Positions 28,432 to 35,833 of a stretch of 64,000 bases of DNA are shown piece after piece (within the stretch, counting starts at the first letter, position 1; every line of letters begins with the position of its first letter). Source of the stretch: Cohnella endophytica (GTDB lineage Bacteria > Bacillota > Bacilli > Paenibacillales > Paenibacillaceae). Where the stretch lies: the NCBI RefSeq assembly GCF_003628305.1, contig NZ_RBZM01000007.1, positions 1 to 64,000 of the forward strand. The letters run 5' to 3'. A program made the translations under genes and the position numbers. The notes under the pieces are model-generated. The model was given only the letters and a program-made list of their open reading frames with translations, had not been told where the DNA came from and ran no database searches.

Positions 28432-29289
28432 ATGTCTAATACAGCAGCAGTTTCTCAGCAAGGTAGTTTTTATTACGTGCAAGTCAACGGTACATCGGTC
28501 ACATCGTACGGCGACCTCACTTCTGCAACCAATACAGTCAAACGGTTGAACGCCCTCTTTAGCGATCCAAACCGTGACTTGGATTTCATTACTCCGTCTT
28601 ACTCGACAGGGTACTACTTGGTTGTTTGCCCGCTGGTTCGGAAAAACGTTAGCCAATTGACGTATCTGTACGATACGAACAGCGCGGACGGGTGGAGAAG
28701 CTATCCGGAAAAGCTCTACGAATCCACGATCCTCAATGACGGCTTCAACCAAGACCAAACCCTGCTGATCGCCTTGCCATCTGCCACCACAAACGGCTGG
28801 TACAGTGCGCTGAACCTCGCAAACAACATCCGAGCGGCGGTCAATCTGAACTTCGCCGATGCCCTTGGTCGCACCACGTGCCAATCGCTGGTCGTTCCGA
28901 CGAATACCGGCACCTCGACCAGCTTAATTTCGTCGAGCGCCATTTGCGACTTCTACGGCGTGCCATGCCAAGGAACGCAAGCGGGAACGCAGTCTTCTTG
29001 TCCGGAGATTGGTTATGCTGCCCAGAACATATTGAACGTCAGCACGGGCAACGGCGAAGTGTTTCACCCGGCCGGTCTGACAGCTTCGATGACCACGACG
29101 AACTCCTGGAGCACGCTATATAAGAACAAGTTCGTTAAAGTCACGAACATTTCGAACAGCCAATCGATCGTCGTCAAAGTTACGGATACATCTCCTGCGA
29201 ACCGTGGGGTTGAACTCGGCTACCGCGCATGGGTCGAGATCGGTAAGCCTTCCGGTGCAGGCACAGTTAAAATTGAACTGATGTCTTAA
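28432..29289 (+). CDS. Orphan protein with C-terminal RlpA-like double-psi beta-barrel
   Basis: The 285-residue protein has no signal peptide or membrane segment. The last ~85 residues (GNGEVFHPAGLTAS... KFVKVTNISNSQSIVVKVTD...RGVELGYRAWVEIG) follow the pattern of RlpA/expansin double-psi barrels: a start with an accessible loop, VKVTN, a Val-rich strand, a D and a following helix. The N-terminal ~190 residues (YYVQVNGTSVTSYGDL, DFITPSYSTGYYLVV, NNIRAAVNLNF) are not recognised. The GGAGGAAATTTG ribosome site is strong. It starts an accessory stretch right behind rpsR. A cell-wall binding or release-dependent role is only a guess. Confidence 0.7.
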   Translation: MSNTAAVSQQGSFYYVQVNGTSVTSYGDLTSATNTVKRLNALFSDPNRDLDFITPSYSTGYYLVVCPLVRKNVSQLTYLYDTNSADGWRSYPEKLYESTILNDGFNQDQTLLIALPSATTNGWYSALNLANNIRAAVNLNFADALGRTTCQSLVVPTNTGTSTSLISSSAICDFYGVPCQGTQAGTQSSCPEIGYAAQNILNVSTGNGEVFHPAGLTASMTTTNSWSTLYKNKFVKVTNISNSQSIVVKVTDTSPANRGVELGYRAWVEIGKPSGAGTVKIELMS

Positions 29290-29298
29290 CCTCTTCAT

Positions 29299-29325
29299 GC
29301 CAGCGGATTTATCTGCTGGCTTTTT
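29299..29325 (+). terminator. Terminator after the double-psi barrel gene
   Basis: GCCAGCGGA and TCTGCTGGC pair (one G-T) around TTTA, followed by TTTTT. Confidence 0.88.
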
Positions 29326-29355
29326 ATGTATTTGCAAGCAACCAGTCGGGCAAAC

Positions 29356-29384
29356 TTGACGATGCGTAAATAGAGAAATACTAT
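29356..29384 (+). promoter_or_regulatory. Promoter of the lipoprotein gene
   Basis: TTGACG (29356-29361), a 17-base spacer and TACTAT (29379-29384): a good sigma-A promoter about 60 bases before the start codon. Confidence 0.75.
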
Positions 29385-29450
29385 AAAGTTAATGATGTCT
29401 AATATTTGGAATTGATGGTTTAGCAAATACATAAGACAAAGGAGTAACAC

Positions 29451-30260
29451 ATGACAAAAAAATTACTACTCATTGGTCTCCTGTGTATACTTGCTGGATG
29501 CACACAATCGAAGCAAGCGTCAGTGTCGCCGGAGTCGCCGGCAGCCTCCATATCGAGCCAACCAACGGAAAGTCAATCAGTAGAGGCTCAGCCTACGGAA
29601 AGCCAGCCTGCGGATAATCAAGCAGGAGAAGAGCCAAACCCTCACATCGTGCCGGTTCATTACGACTCCGTTGAAATCACGAAGGCCAAATTAAGCCCGG
29701 TTCAAACAAAGGATGTAAATAAAGTTCTTAGGACAGAGAATGTCCAAGATGGCACAATTAATCTTTATACGAAGAAAAGCGATGAGCATAATATATTCGC
29801 CAGCATCAAAACATCGTCGACAGAACTCGAAATCGATGGCTTAATTGGGTATGACGATCCGTCCGCCATAAACGTGAGCCAGATCGATTTCAACGGTATT
29901 CCTTTAATCAAGGTAGAGGGTTTCGAAGGCGCATCGGCACCGATTACACAATACTTGTCTATTGAGAAAGACAAGCCAAACTCTTTCTGGCAGACGGAAA
30001 GCCACGTCGTTGAACAGGATGTTGATGGTGATGGTAAAAAAGAGTTTATCTCCACAGCAGGTGGCACTATCCCGGAAACAACCATTTACAAATTCACCTC
30101 GGCAAGCCAAGCTCAAGCAGCCAACCTAAATAAGCTCATGAACGGATCCGTGGTGTTCATGAAAAACAATCAATTCGATGTGTACTATGGGTTAGACAAA
30201 AAGGCAGAACACTACGATCTAACCCCTGAGGGAATGAAGTTCATGGGATATATTAAATAG
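29451..30260 (+). CDS. Hypothetical lipoprotein
   Basis: The 269-residue protein starts with a lipoprotein signal (MTKKLLLIGLLCILAGC, lipobox LAGC, lipidated C17). A Ser/Gln/Glu/Pro linker follows with the near-repeat QPTESQ (about residues 37-60). The mature domain has no family I recognise; it contains DVDGDGKKEF (about 188-197), a Ca-binding-like or FG-GAP-type loop. AAAGGAG lies before ATG 29451. It has its own promoter and no operon partner. Confidence 0.8.
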   Translation: MTKKLLLIGLLCILAGCTQSKQASVSPESPAASISSQPTESQSVEAQPTESQPADNQAGEEPNPHIVPVHYDSVEITKAKLSPVQTKDVNKVLRTENVQDGTINLYTKKSDEHNIFASIKTSSTELEIDGLIGYDDPSAINVSQIDFNGIPLIKVEGFEGASAPITQYLSIEKDKPNSFWQTESHVVEQDVDGDGKKEFISTAGGTIPETTIYKFTSASQAQAANLNKLMNGSVVFMKNNQFDVYYGLDKKAEHYDLTPEGMKFMGYIK

Positions 30261-30306
30261 CTCTAGCATTAGAAAGAAGAACCCACTCCAAAATATAGGA
30301 TAATCA

Positions 30307-30341
30307 TGGTATAATAGAATCAAAACAAGAACGTATGTTCC
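30307..30341 (+). promoter_or_regulatory. Extended -10 promoter with LexA (DinR) box
   Basis: TGGTATAAT (30307-30315) is a perfect extended -10. Thirteen bases downstream, AGAACGTATGTTCC (30328-30341) matches the Firmicutes LexA consensus CGAACRNRYGTTYC at 13 of 14 positions and covers the expected start of transcription. Bound LexA would block this promoter until DNA damage. The first open frame downstream is the sigma factor cassette. Confidence 0.8.
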
Positions 30342-30372
30342 CCTTTAAGGGGATTTTTTATTTAATAAATAA

Positions 30373-30384
30373 GAACAAGTGTTC
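30373..30384. promoter_or_regulatory. Second LexA-type box
   Basis: GAACAAGTGTTC fits GAACN4GTTC; with flanks AA/TT it is a perfect-looking dyad AAGAAC/GTTCTT. It is 45 bp from the first box. Between them is CCCCTTTAAGGGG followed by TTTTTT, which could be a leader attenuator. Confidence 0.65.
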
Positions 30385-30458
30385 TTATTTGGGTTGTTTT
30401 TAAGGCTTCATGTACCACTTTAATAAGGTCAGGAAAATCGAAATTGAGGTGATTGCCG

Positions 30459-31052
30459 ATGACGCTAACTTACGACCAACAAGAACGATTTCGCGAATAT
30501 AGCATTGCGAATAGAACCGTTTTCTCGGATCAGGTCGTTCAAGACTTTTTCCAACTGGAACATAATATCGAGCTTTTCTTGCGCACGCTCGATGGCGAAG
30601 AGGAATGTCGAAGAGAGCTGGAAGATCGATTCCGGAAACACTTTTTCCGTATGCGGTTCGTAAAATTTCTCGTCTCCACCATTAAGTATTGCACGATCGA
30701 TCAACTACGTGCTCATCATAAAAACGATTCTCGGCAAATACTCATATTCGATCGTCCCGTGTCGGAAGGGGGCGGGACACTTGGTGAATCACTACTTGGT
30801 AAAAAAGAAATCCGAGAAAGTGAGCCGACAACCGCCAATCCTAGCCAATTTCAAGCGTCGTTTCAGAACGAATGTTTGTCGCAGGCTTTCACTGCGCTTT
30901 CCCAAAAACAACAACTCATCACAACCTTGTGCTATGCCTTATGCTACCAGGACAATGAGATCGCTCGGATGATTGGCGTTTCCCCGCAAGCCGTTTGCAA
31001 AATGCGTAACTTAGCACTGAAGAAACTACGGCTCGATATGGGGAGGGGGTGA
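30459..31052 (+). CDS. Sigma-70-family factor, SigO/UviA-like
   Basis: The 197-residue protein has a C-terminal sigma region 4 HTH (LSQKQQLITTLCYALCYQDNEIARMIGVSPQAVCKMRNLALKKL, in parts ~145-190). Its N-terminal half has a weak region-2-like stretch (FRMRFVKFLVSTIKYCTIDQLRAH). Length and neighbours match B. subtilis SigO (YvrI), which needs the RsoA co-factor; the SOS-controlled Clostridium UviA is also similar in setting. ATG 30459 follows GAGGTGAT. Two LexA-type boxes lie upstream. It may activate an undetermined target set after DNA damage. Confidence 0.8.
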   Translation: MTLTYDQQERFREYSIANRTVFSDQVVQDFFQLEHNIELFLRTLDGEEECRRELEDRFRKHFFRMRFVKFLVSTIKYCTIDQLRAHHKNDSRQILIFDRPVSEGGGTLGESLLGKKEIRESEPTTANPSQFQASFQNECLSQAFTALSQKQQLITTLCYALCYQDNEIARMIGVSPQAVCKMRNLALKKLRLDMGRG

Positions 31053-31057
31053 TTGAT

Positions 31058-31240
31058 ATGGATGATCAACCCCTCACGTATTTGCTTACGGGAATAAGTC
31101 AGGTCGGTTTTCCGATTGTACTGACCGGATACTTGCTTGTTAGGTTCGAAAAGAAGCTCGAAATGCTTACCGAAAGCATATTGAAGCTGATAGAAGTCAT
31201 TAATAATAAAAACACGAGCGAGGGAAGCCATGGGCAATGA
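31058..31240 (+). CDS. YvrJ family small membrane protein
   Basis: About 60 residues: one membrane segment (LTGISQVGFPIVLTGYLLV, ~9-27) followed by a charged amphipathic helix (RFEKKLEMLTESILKLIEV). The pattern VGFPI...YLL.RFEKK is that of the YvrJ family, which sits beside SigO-RsoA in Bacillus. Architecture also recalls UviB/BhlA holin-like proteins. ATG 31058 has AGGGGG upstream; GTG 31049 overlapping the sigma stop is an alternative. It overlaps the next gene by 11 bp. Confidence 0.8.
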   Translation: MDDQPLTYLLTGISQVGFPIVLTGYLLVRFEKKLEMLTESILKLIEVINNKNTSEGSHGQ

Positions 31241-31508
31241 TCTTTTTGATTTGGTACTTAAAGCTCAAGCCGGCGATAAAGAGGCGCTTGAGGAAATCAT
31301 TACGATGTTCACCCCTGTCATCAACAGCGCACGCTACAAAACCAAGCCGGACCGCCAGGATGATCTTGAGCAAAAAATCGTCGAGACTATCATTAAGAAG
31401 ATTTTGATGTACGACTTGGCTCAAACCCCGGATTTTTCAGCTTTCTGCCGCCAGTTGCAGGAGCTGCAGTTGAATCGGACAACATCACAAGAAGCACGAT
31501 TCGAATAG
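31230..31508 (+). CDS. RsoA-like sigma co-factor (HTH_16/sigma region 2-like)
   Basis: The 92-residue protein contains AQAGDKEALEEIITMFTPVINSARY...DRQDDLEQKIVETIIKKI (in parts), the helix pattern of conjugative-transposon-type HTH_16 and of RsoA, a separate sigma region 2-like subunit. In Bacillus RsoA and SigO together form a functional sigma factor. Here the gene is the last of three overlapping genes starting with the SigO-like one, so a split sigma is likely. The C-terminal ~20 residues are not family-like. Confidence 0.78.
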   Translation: MGNDLFDLVLKAQAGDKEALEEIITMFTPVINSARYKTKPDRQDDLEQKIVETIIKKILMYDLAQTPDFSAFCRQLQELQLNRTTSQEARFE

Positions 31509-31559
31509 AATCTGCTTCTTTCTCTCTGTATGATTCGGAGAAAAGGAAACAATCATAAC

Positions 31560-31607
31560 TTGACGAATGTATCTTATTTATTTAAACTTAGTTACATAAA
31601 GTAAGTT
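31560..31607 (+). promoter_or_regulatory. Promoter with dyad operator upstream of ribA-LLM genes
   Basis: TTGACG (31560-31565), a 17-base spacer and TAAACT (31583-31588). Overlapping the -10 is an imperfect dyad AACTTA-N-TT...AA-N-TAAGTT (31585-31607) around TTACATAAAGTAA. Such a dyad at -10 suits a MarR/HxlR-type redox or drug-sensing repressor. No such regulator is encoded next to it. Confidence 0.55.
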
Positions 31608-31705
31608 AATATAAGAGTACGGGTAAGGGAATTAGATCTCGGTTGTTGGGTAGCCTTAAAACAATGGAATTACTAATTCTAAATTGAATGATAAGGGGTC
31701 ATCTC

Positions 31706-32455
31706 ATGCCGGCACTTCAAGAGAAAGTCATCTCCATTTTAGAGAAGAAAATCAAGTTGATCAAAACCGGCGAAGAAGCTTTGTATTTGGTCGGGCCTGT
31801 TCAGCTGCCTATCGATTTGGATGGCGAAACGGCGACGTTCCAATGGTATTGCTGGTTGCGATGCAAAGAAGTAACCGAAAATTTCGAACGGATCATCGAG
31901 AAATTATCTTCCATTAATTTAGCCGAAATGCAACAATCCAGCGTGTTAGCCTATGGAGATTTCCACAATCACGAAGATGCGCTGATCCGAATGCATTCGA
32001 TTTGTCACACGGGAGACCTATTCGGAAGCAAGCGGTGCGATTGCGGATTCCAATTGGAACAATCCCTGAAGATGATCGTGGAGCATGGGACGGGTGCATT
32101 GTTCTATCTGGCCAATCATGAAGGAAGAGGAATCGGCTTGTTCAGCAAAGCGATGGCTTATGTTCTTCAAGAAAACGGGTTCGATACCGTTGAAGCTAAT
32201 CTGAATTTGGGGTTTGCGGATGATGCCCGGAGCTACAGCGACGCCATTCAAGTGTTAAAGGCGCTTCGTACGAAACCGGTTAAGTTGATCACCAATAATC
32301 CCAAAAAATTAGAAGCTTTGAAAAACGCAGGTATGCACGTTTCGGGAAGAACTCCGCTGTGGGGCGATGTTTCCGAATATAACGAGAAATATTTGCAGAC
32401 CAAAATCAATCGTTCTGGTCACTTGGCCGCTGTAGGCGGTTGTCCGAACGACTGA
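31706..32455 (+). CDS. ribA: GTP cyclohydrolase II (RibA-type, stand-alone)
   Basis: Converts GTP to the first riboflavin precursor. The 249-residue protein has the zinc cysteines C100, C111 and C113 in HSICHTGDLFGSKRCDCGFQL, then YLANHEGRGIGLFSKAMAY and EANLNLGFADDAR, ending with LITNNPKKLEAL. There is no DHBP synthase domain, unlike the housekeeping RibBA. It is followed after 30 bp by a flavin-dependent monooxygenase-like gene, which suggests flavin supply for that enzyme or a pathway use. ATG 31706 has AAGGGG seven bases ahead; ATG 31688 is an alternative. Confidence 0.9.
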   Translation: MPALQEKVISILEKKIKLIKTGEEALYLVGPVQLPIDLDGETATFQWYCWLRCKEVTENFERIIEKLSSINLAEMQQSSVLAYGDFHNHEDALIRMHSICHTGDLFGSKRCDCGFQLEQSLKMIVEHGTGALFYLANHEGRGIGLFSKAMAYVLQENGFDTVEANLNLGFADDARSYSDAIQVLKALRTKPVKLITNNPKKLEALKNAGMHVSGRTPLWGDVSEYNEKYLQTKINRSGHLAAVGGCPND

Positions 32456-32485
32456 GCATACAATTAATTACGAAGAGGTATCAAA

Positions 32486-33559
32486 ATGACACAATCAGGA
32501 ATTGAAATGGGGATCTATACGCTTGGCGATATAGGAACGGATCCTCATACAGGCAGAGCGGTTAACGCGAAATTACGCATGAAGGAAATTATCGAAGCAG
32601 CCAAACTCGCCGACGAGGCGGGATTAGATATTTTCGGCGTCGGGGAACATCACAGATTAGATTATGCCGTATCCGCTCCGCCGGTCGTACTCGCCGCGAT
32701 CGCCCAGACTACCAAACGCATTAAATTAACTAGCGCAACTACCGTGATAAGCACGGTTGACCCGGTTCGATTATTCGAAGATTTCGCTACCCTTGACCTG
32801 CTTTCGGACGGTCGAGCGGAAATCATCGCCGGCCGAGGAGCGTTCTTGGAATCTTTCCCGCTGTTCGGGTATGACACGAAAGATTATGACGACCTGTTTG
32901 CGGAAAATATGGACCTGTTAATCAAGCTAAACGAAGCCGAGAGAATCTCTTGGTCGGGTCAATATCGCACCTCATTAACGAACGCGGAAATTTCTCCTCG
33001 ACCAGTTCAAAGCCGGATACCCCTTTGGATTGGCGTCGGGGGCTCGCCAGAGAGCGCCAACCGTGCCGGCAAATTAGGGGTTGGCATGGCCATTGCGATT
33101 CTGGGAGGCGATCCGGAACGGTTTAAGCCCTTCGTCGATCTCTATTATAAAACCGGTATAGAGGCCGGACATACGCTAGAGGATCTCAAAGTAAGTATAA
33201 CGGGGCACGGATATCTCGCGAAAACCACTCAACAAGCGAAAGATGAATTCTATCCTTACTATTCGAATTATTGGTCTTATGTTAACCGTCAGAGAGGAAC
33301 GACGCGCAGCATATCCAGAATCGACTTTGAACAAATGGCAGGCCCGGATACCGCATTATTCGTAGGCAGCCCGCAACAAGTCGCCGAGAAAATCCTTCAT
33401 CAATACGAGATGTTCGGGCATCGGCGTTTTATCGCGCAGTTAGACATCGGGGGCATACCGTTTAAGAAGGTCGCCGAAGGCATAGAGCTTCTAGCGACGG
33501 AAGTAGCTCCGATAGTTCGCAAAGCAACCGGTAAGAGAACGACAATCCTGACAAAGTAA
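32486..33559 (+). CDS. LLM class flavin-dependent oxidoreductase
   Basis: The 357-residue protein is a bacterial-luciferase-like monooxygenase. It has the N-terminal EMGIYTLGDI, the motif ADEAGLDIFGVGEHHRLDY, then SATTVISTVDPVRLFEDFATLDLLSDGRAEIIAGRG, all typical (quoted in parts), and a C-terminal VGSPQQVAEKILHQYEMFG. The substrate is unknown. It probably shares a transcript with ribA. Reaction would need FMNH2 from a reductase that is not present nearby. Confidence 0.9.
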   Translation: MTQSGIEMGIYTLGDIGTDPHTGRAVNAKLRMKEIIEAAKLADEAGLDIFGVGEHHRLDYAVSAPPVVLAAIAQTTKRIKLTSATTVISTVDPVRLFEDFATLDLLSDGRAEIIAGRGAFLESFPLFGYDTKDYDDLFAENMDLLIKLNEAERISWSGQYRTSLTNAEISPRPVQSRIPLWIGVGGSPESANRAGKLGVGMAIAILGGDPERFKPFVDLYYKTGIEAGHTLEDLKVSITGHGYLAKTTQQAKDEFYPYYSNYWSYVNRQRGTTRSISRIDFEQMAGPDTALFVGSPQQVAEKILHQYEMFGHRRFIAQLDIGGIPFKKVAEGIELLATEVAPIVRKATGKRTTILTK

Positions 33560-33576
33560 TCTATGCAAGTAAAGAG

Positions 33577-33630
33577 CCCCTGCGGATCTATCTACGAGTT
33601 CGAACGGTAGATAGATCCGCAGGGGTTTTT
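33577..33630. terminator. Strong bidirectional terminator
   Basis: A 19-bp perfect stem (33577-33595 with 33607-33625) around an 11-base loop, followed by TTTTT on the plus strand, lies between the convergent LLM gene and ABC permease gene. Confidence 0.92.
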
Positions 33631-33650
33631 GCGCGTCAGATAAAGTTAGT

Positions 33651-34607
33651 TTAGGTCGCCACGTCCCGTTTGGTGAACAGCAACCAGGCCACGAGTTGGA
33701 GCACGACGTAATAAGCGGCCAACATCAAGAGGGAGAAGGAGAGCGTCATTTCCGGTCGCAAGGGATGAGATCCTTCTAGGTACTGCGTTAGATCGATGTT
33801 CGAGAAGAGCAAGTATTTCACCCAACCATATCCGCTCAAGATCATGGACAACGTATTCCCGACCAACATGAAGAGGAGCGAGAAGGCGATCGCCATCGAC
33901 GAGCTGCGGAAAGCGGCCGATATCATGAAGGCCATCGTCACGTACATAAGCAGAGATACGATTGCATAGCCGTATTTCTGAAGAGAGTTCACGATCATGG
34001 AGCCTTCGTGAACGATTCCGTCCGCGCCGATGGTAAGATGGGGCAGAGTCAGCCCGTTAAAGCCCGCGAGAAACGATCCGATTCCGAAGGCAACCGCGAA
34101 CGAGATCAGAAGCAGCAGCAACGCGAAGACCATCGTCGAGACGTATTTGCCGAGCATGATTTTGGTTCGCGAAGCGGGGCCGACGAGCAACAGCTTAATC
34201 GTGCCCCACGAGAACTCGGCCGCAATCATATCTGCTGCGATGATCACGGTCAGAATCGTAACTAGCATAATGAGCGAAGCGGAGTTGTCGACGTAGTCCC
34301 AGAGCGAGAGTTTATTCGGATTGATGTCGTTGTCCAAATAATACTCGTTCATCTTGATCGTATTGGTTTGCCATTTTTTAGATTCGGCGTCGACCGCTTT
34401 GTTTTGTTGCAGATCCATTTGAATTTGCGCGTTCTGCTCGGTTAAATGCTGTTTCCAGTCGGAACTGGAGCTGCGGCTCTCGTCCCATTTCATGACGCCC
34501 CCCATGATCAGAAGAACGACGACGAGAAATCCGATCATAAGCCAAGTCCGGGGACGCCGATAGATTTTCATGTTTTCGTTGCGAATCAGTTGCTTAAGGC
34601 TAGACAA
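33651..34607 (-). CDS. ABC-2 type transporter permease
   Basis: About 318 residues with six predicted membrane segments: one near the N-terminus (WLMIGFLVVVLLIMGGVM), one after a ~70-residue extracytoplasmic loop (ASLIMLVTILTVIIAADMI), then four to the C-terminus. The FSWGTIKLLLVGPASRTKIMLGKY segment is typical of ABC-2 permeases. A TTG at 34607 gives an 8-bp overlap with the ATPase gene and has GGGGGGTGAGA upstream. The cargo is unknown; pairs like this export peptides or relieve antibiotic stress. Confidence 0.87.
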   Translation of the reverse strand: MSSLKQLIRNENMKIYRRPRTWLMIGFLVVVLLIMGGVMKWDESRSSSSDWKQHLTEQNAQIQMDLQQNKAVDAESKKWQTNTIKMNEYYLDNDINPNKLSLWDYVDNSASLIMLVTILTVIIAADMIAAEFSWGTIKLLLVGPASRTKIMLGKYVSTMVFALLLLLISFAVAFGIGSFLAGFNGLTLPHLTIGADGIVHEGSMIVNSLQKYGYAIVSLLMYVTMAFMISAAFRSSSMAIAFSLLFMLVGNTLSMILSGYGWVKYLLFSNIDLTQYLEGSHPLRPEMTLSFSLLMLAAYYVVLQLVAWLLFTKRDVAT

Positions 34608-35520
34608 CCATCTCACCCCCCGTAATTTCCAAGAACTGCTCTTCCAAGGATTTCTTAACGGCATGTATGCCGTAGACGTCGAGCCCCGCCTTTACCAGTA
34701 GCCTTGCAATGTCCGGAATGGCCGCCTTATCCGAAGAAACCTCGAGTTGATCTCCGTTGACGGATAGTCGGGTTTCGTCGAATGCCGACGCCAGCAAGCG
34801 ATGGGCTGCTTGCAGGTCGTTAACCTCGATCATGATTTTGGATTGCGCGGTTTCTTTGTTTTCCTGCAAGGATCGAATATCGATGAGCTTGCCGGCTTGA
34901 ATAATGGCGACGCGGTCGCACATCAGCTCCATCTCGGATAACAGGTGGGAAGAGACGATAACGGAAATGCCCTCTTCCCGCGTTAGCTTGCGCAGATAAT
35001 CGCGAAGCTCGCGAATACCGGCAGGATCCAAACCGTTAGTCGGCTCGTCGAGGATAAGCAAAGATGGCCGATGCAGAATCGCCTGGGCGACGCCGAGGCG
35101 TTGTCGCATGCCGAGAGAGTAGCGTTTAACCTTCTCGTGGATCCGATTCTGGAGTCCAAGCATTTTAACGACTTCATCGATTCGCTGTTTCGTGACGCCC
35201 GAGTGGCGACGCGCGAAGTGGACGAGATTCTGATAACCGGATAGGAATTTGTACATTTCCGGATTCTCGACGATGGCTCCGATGTGGGTCATGGCCAGTT
35301 CGAAGTTCTTGCTGACGGAGACGCCGTTGACGATCGCTTCGCCCTTCGTCATCGAGATGAGTCCGACGATCATGCGGATCGTCGTCGTTTTGCCGGCGCC
35401 GTTCGGGCCGAGAAATCCGAATACTTCCCCGGCGGGGATATCAAACGTAAGATCGTCGACGATCTTGCGGTTGCCGATCTTCTTCGTTACGTTGCGAAGC
35501 TGCAAAACGGCTTCTTTCAT
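34600..35520 (-). CDS. ABC transporter ATP-binding protein
   Basis: The 306-residue ATPase has Walker A GPNGAGKTTTIRMI, Q-loop region near GAIVENPEMYKF, signature YSLGMRQRLGVAQAIL, Walker B LLILDEPTNGLDP and H-loop VIVSSHLLSE. The C-terminal ~90 residues form the extra domain seen in BcrA-like exporters. It is translated before its permease. It starts 20 bp after a GGAGG-like site. Confidence 0.95.
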   Translation of the reverse strand: MKEAVLQLRNVTKKIGNRKIVDDLTFDIPAGEVFGFLGPNGAGKTTTIRMIVGLISMTKGEAIVNGVSVSKNFELAMTHIGAIVENPEMYKFLSGYQNLVHFARRHSGVTKQRIDEVVKMLGLQNRIHEKVKRYSLGMRQRLGVAQAILHRPSLLILDEPTNGLDPAGIRELRDYLRKLTREEGISVIVSSHLLSEMELMCDRVAIIQAGKLIDIRSLQENKETAQSKIMIEVNDLQAAHRLLASAFDETRLSVNGDQLEVSSDKAAIPDIARLLVKAGLDVYGIHAVKKSLEEQFLEITGGEMVV

Positions 35521-35718
35521 GCGGGTTCAACCTCCTAAATAGACCTGAATGAGAGAAGTATACCGGATGGAGGGCATACCGAATCATGGCCTTGAGGTGA
35601 GTTTGGTACCCGTACTTTGGTCGGGGTTTCATTGGACGTACAGAACAATTGCGAGGTGCCGGATAATGGTTAGCGTGGAACGGATTCTATCTGGTTAATG
35701 AATTTTTAAACAGAATTC

Positions 35719-35744
35719 GTAACTTCCCGCGGATTTAAATCGTA
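35719..35744 (+). promoter_or_regulatory. Possible ECF-sigma promoter for the LCP gene
   Basis: GTAACTT (35719-35725) followed after 15 bases by CGTATA resembles ECF sigma promoters (AAC-containing -35 and CGTA/CGTC -10). LCP genes in Bacillus are often sigma-M controlled. The rest of the 313-bp spacer shows a purine-rich leader (35757-35830) and no sigma-A promoter that I can support. Confidence 0.35.
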
Positions 35745-35833
35745 TATTAGGGGTCTATGAAGAGACAAAAAACGGGCGCGTCCTCAAATAGAGAGAGAAA
35801 AACAATAGGAGAAAGAAGAAGGAGAGAGTTGTC

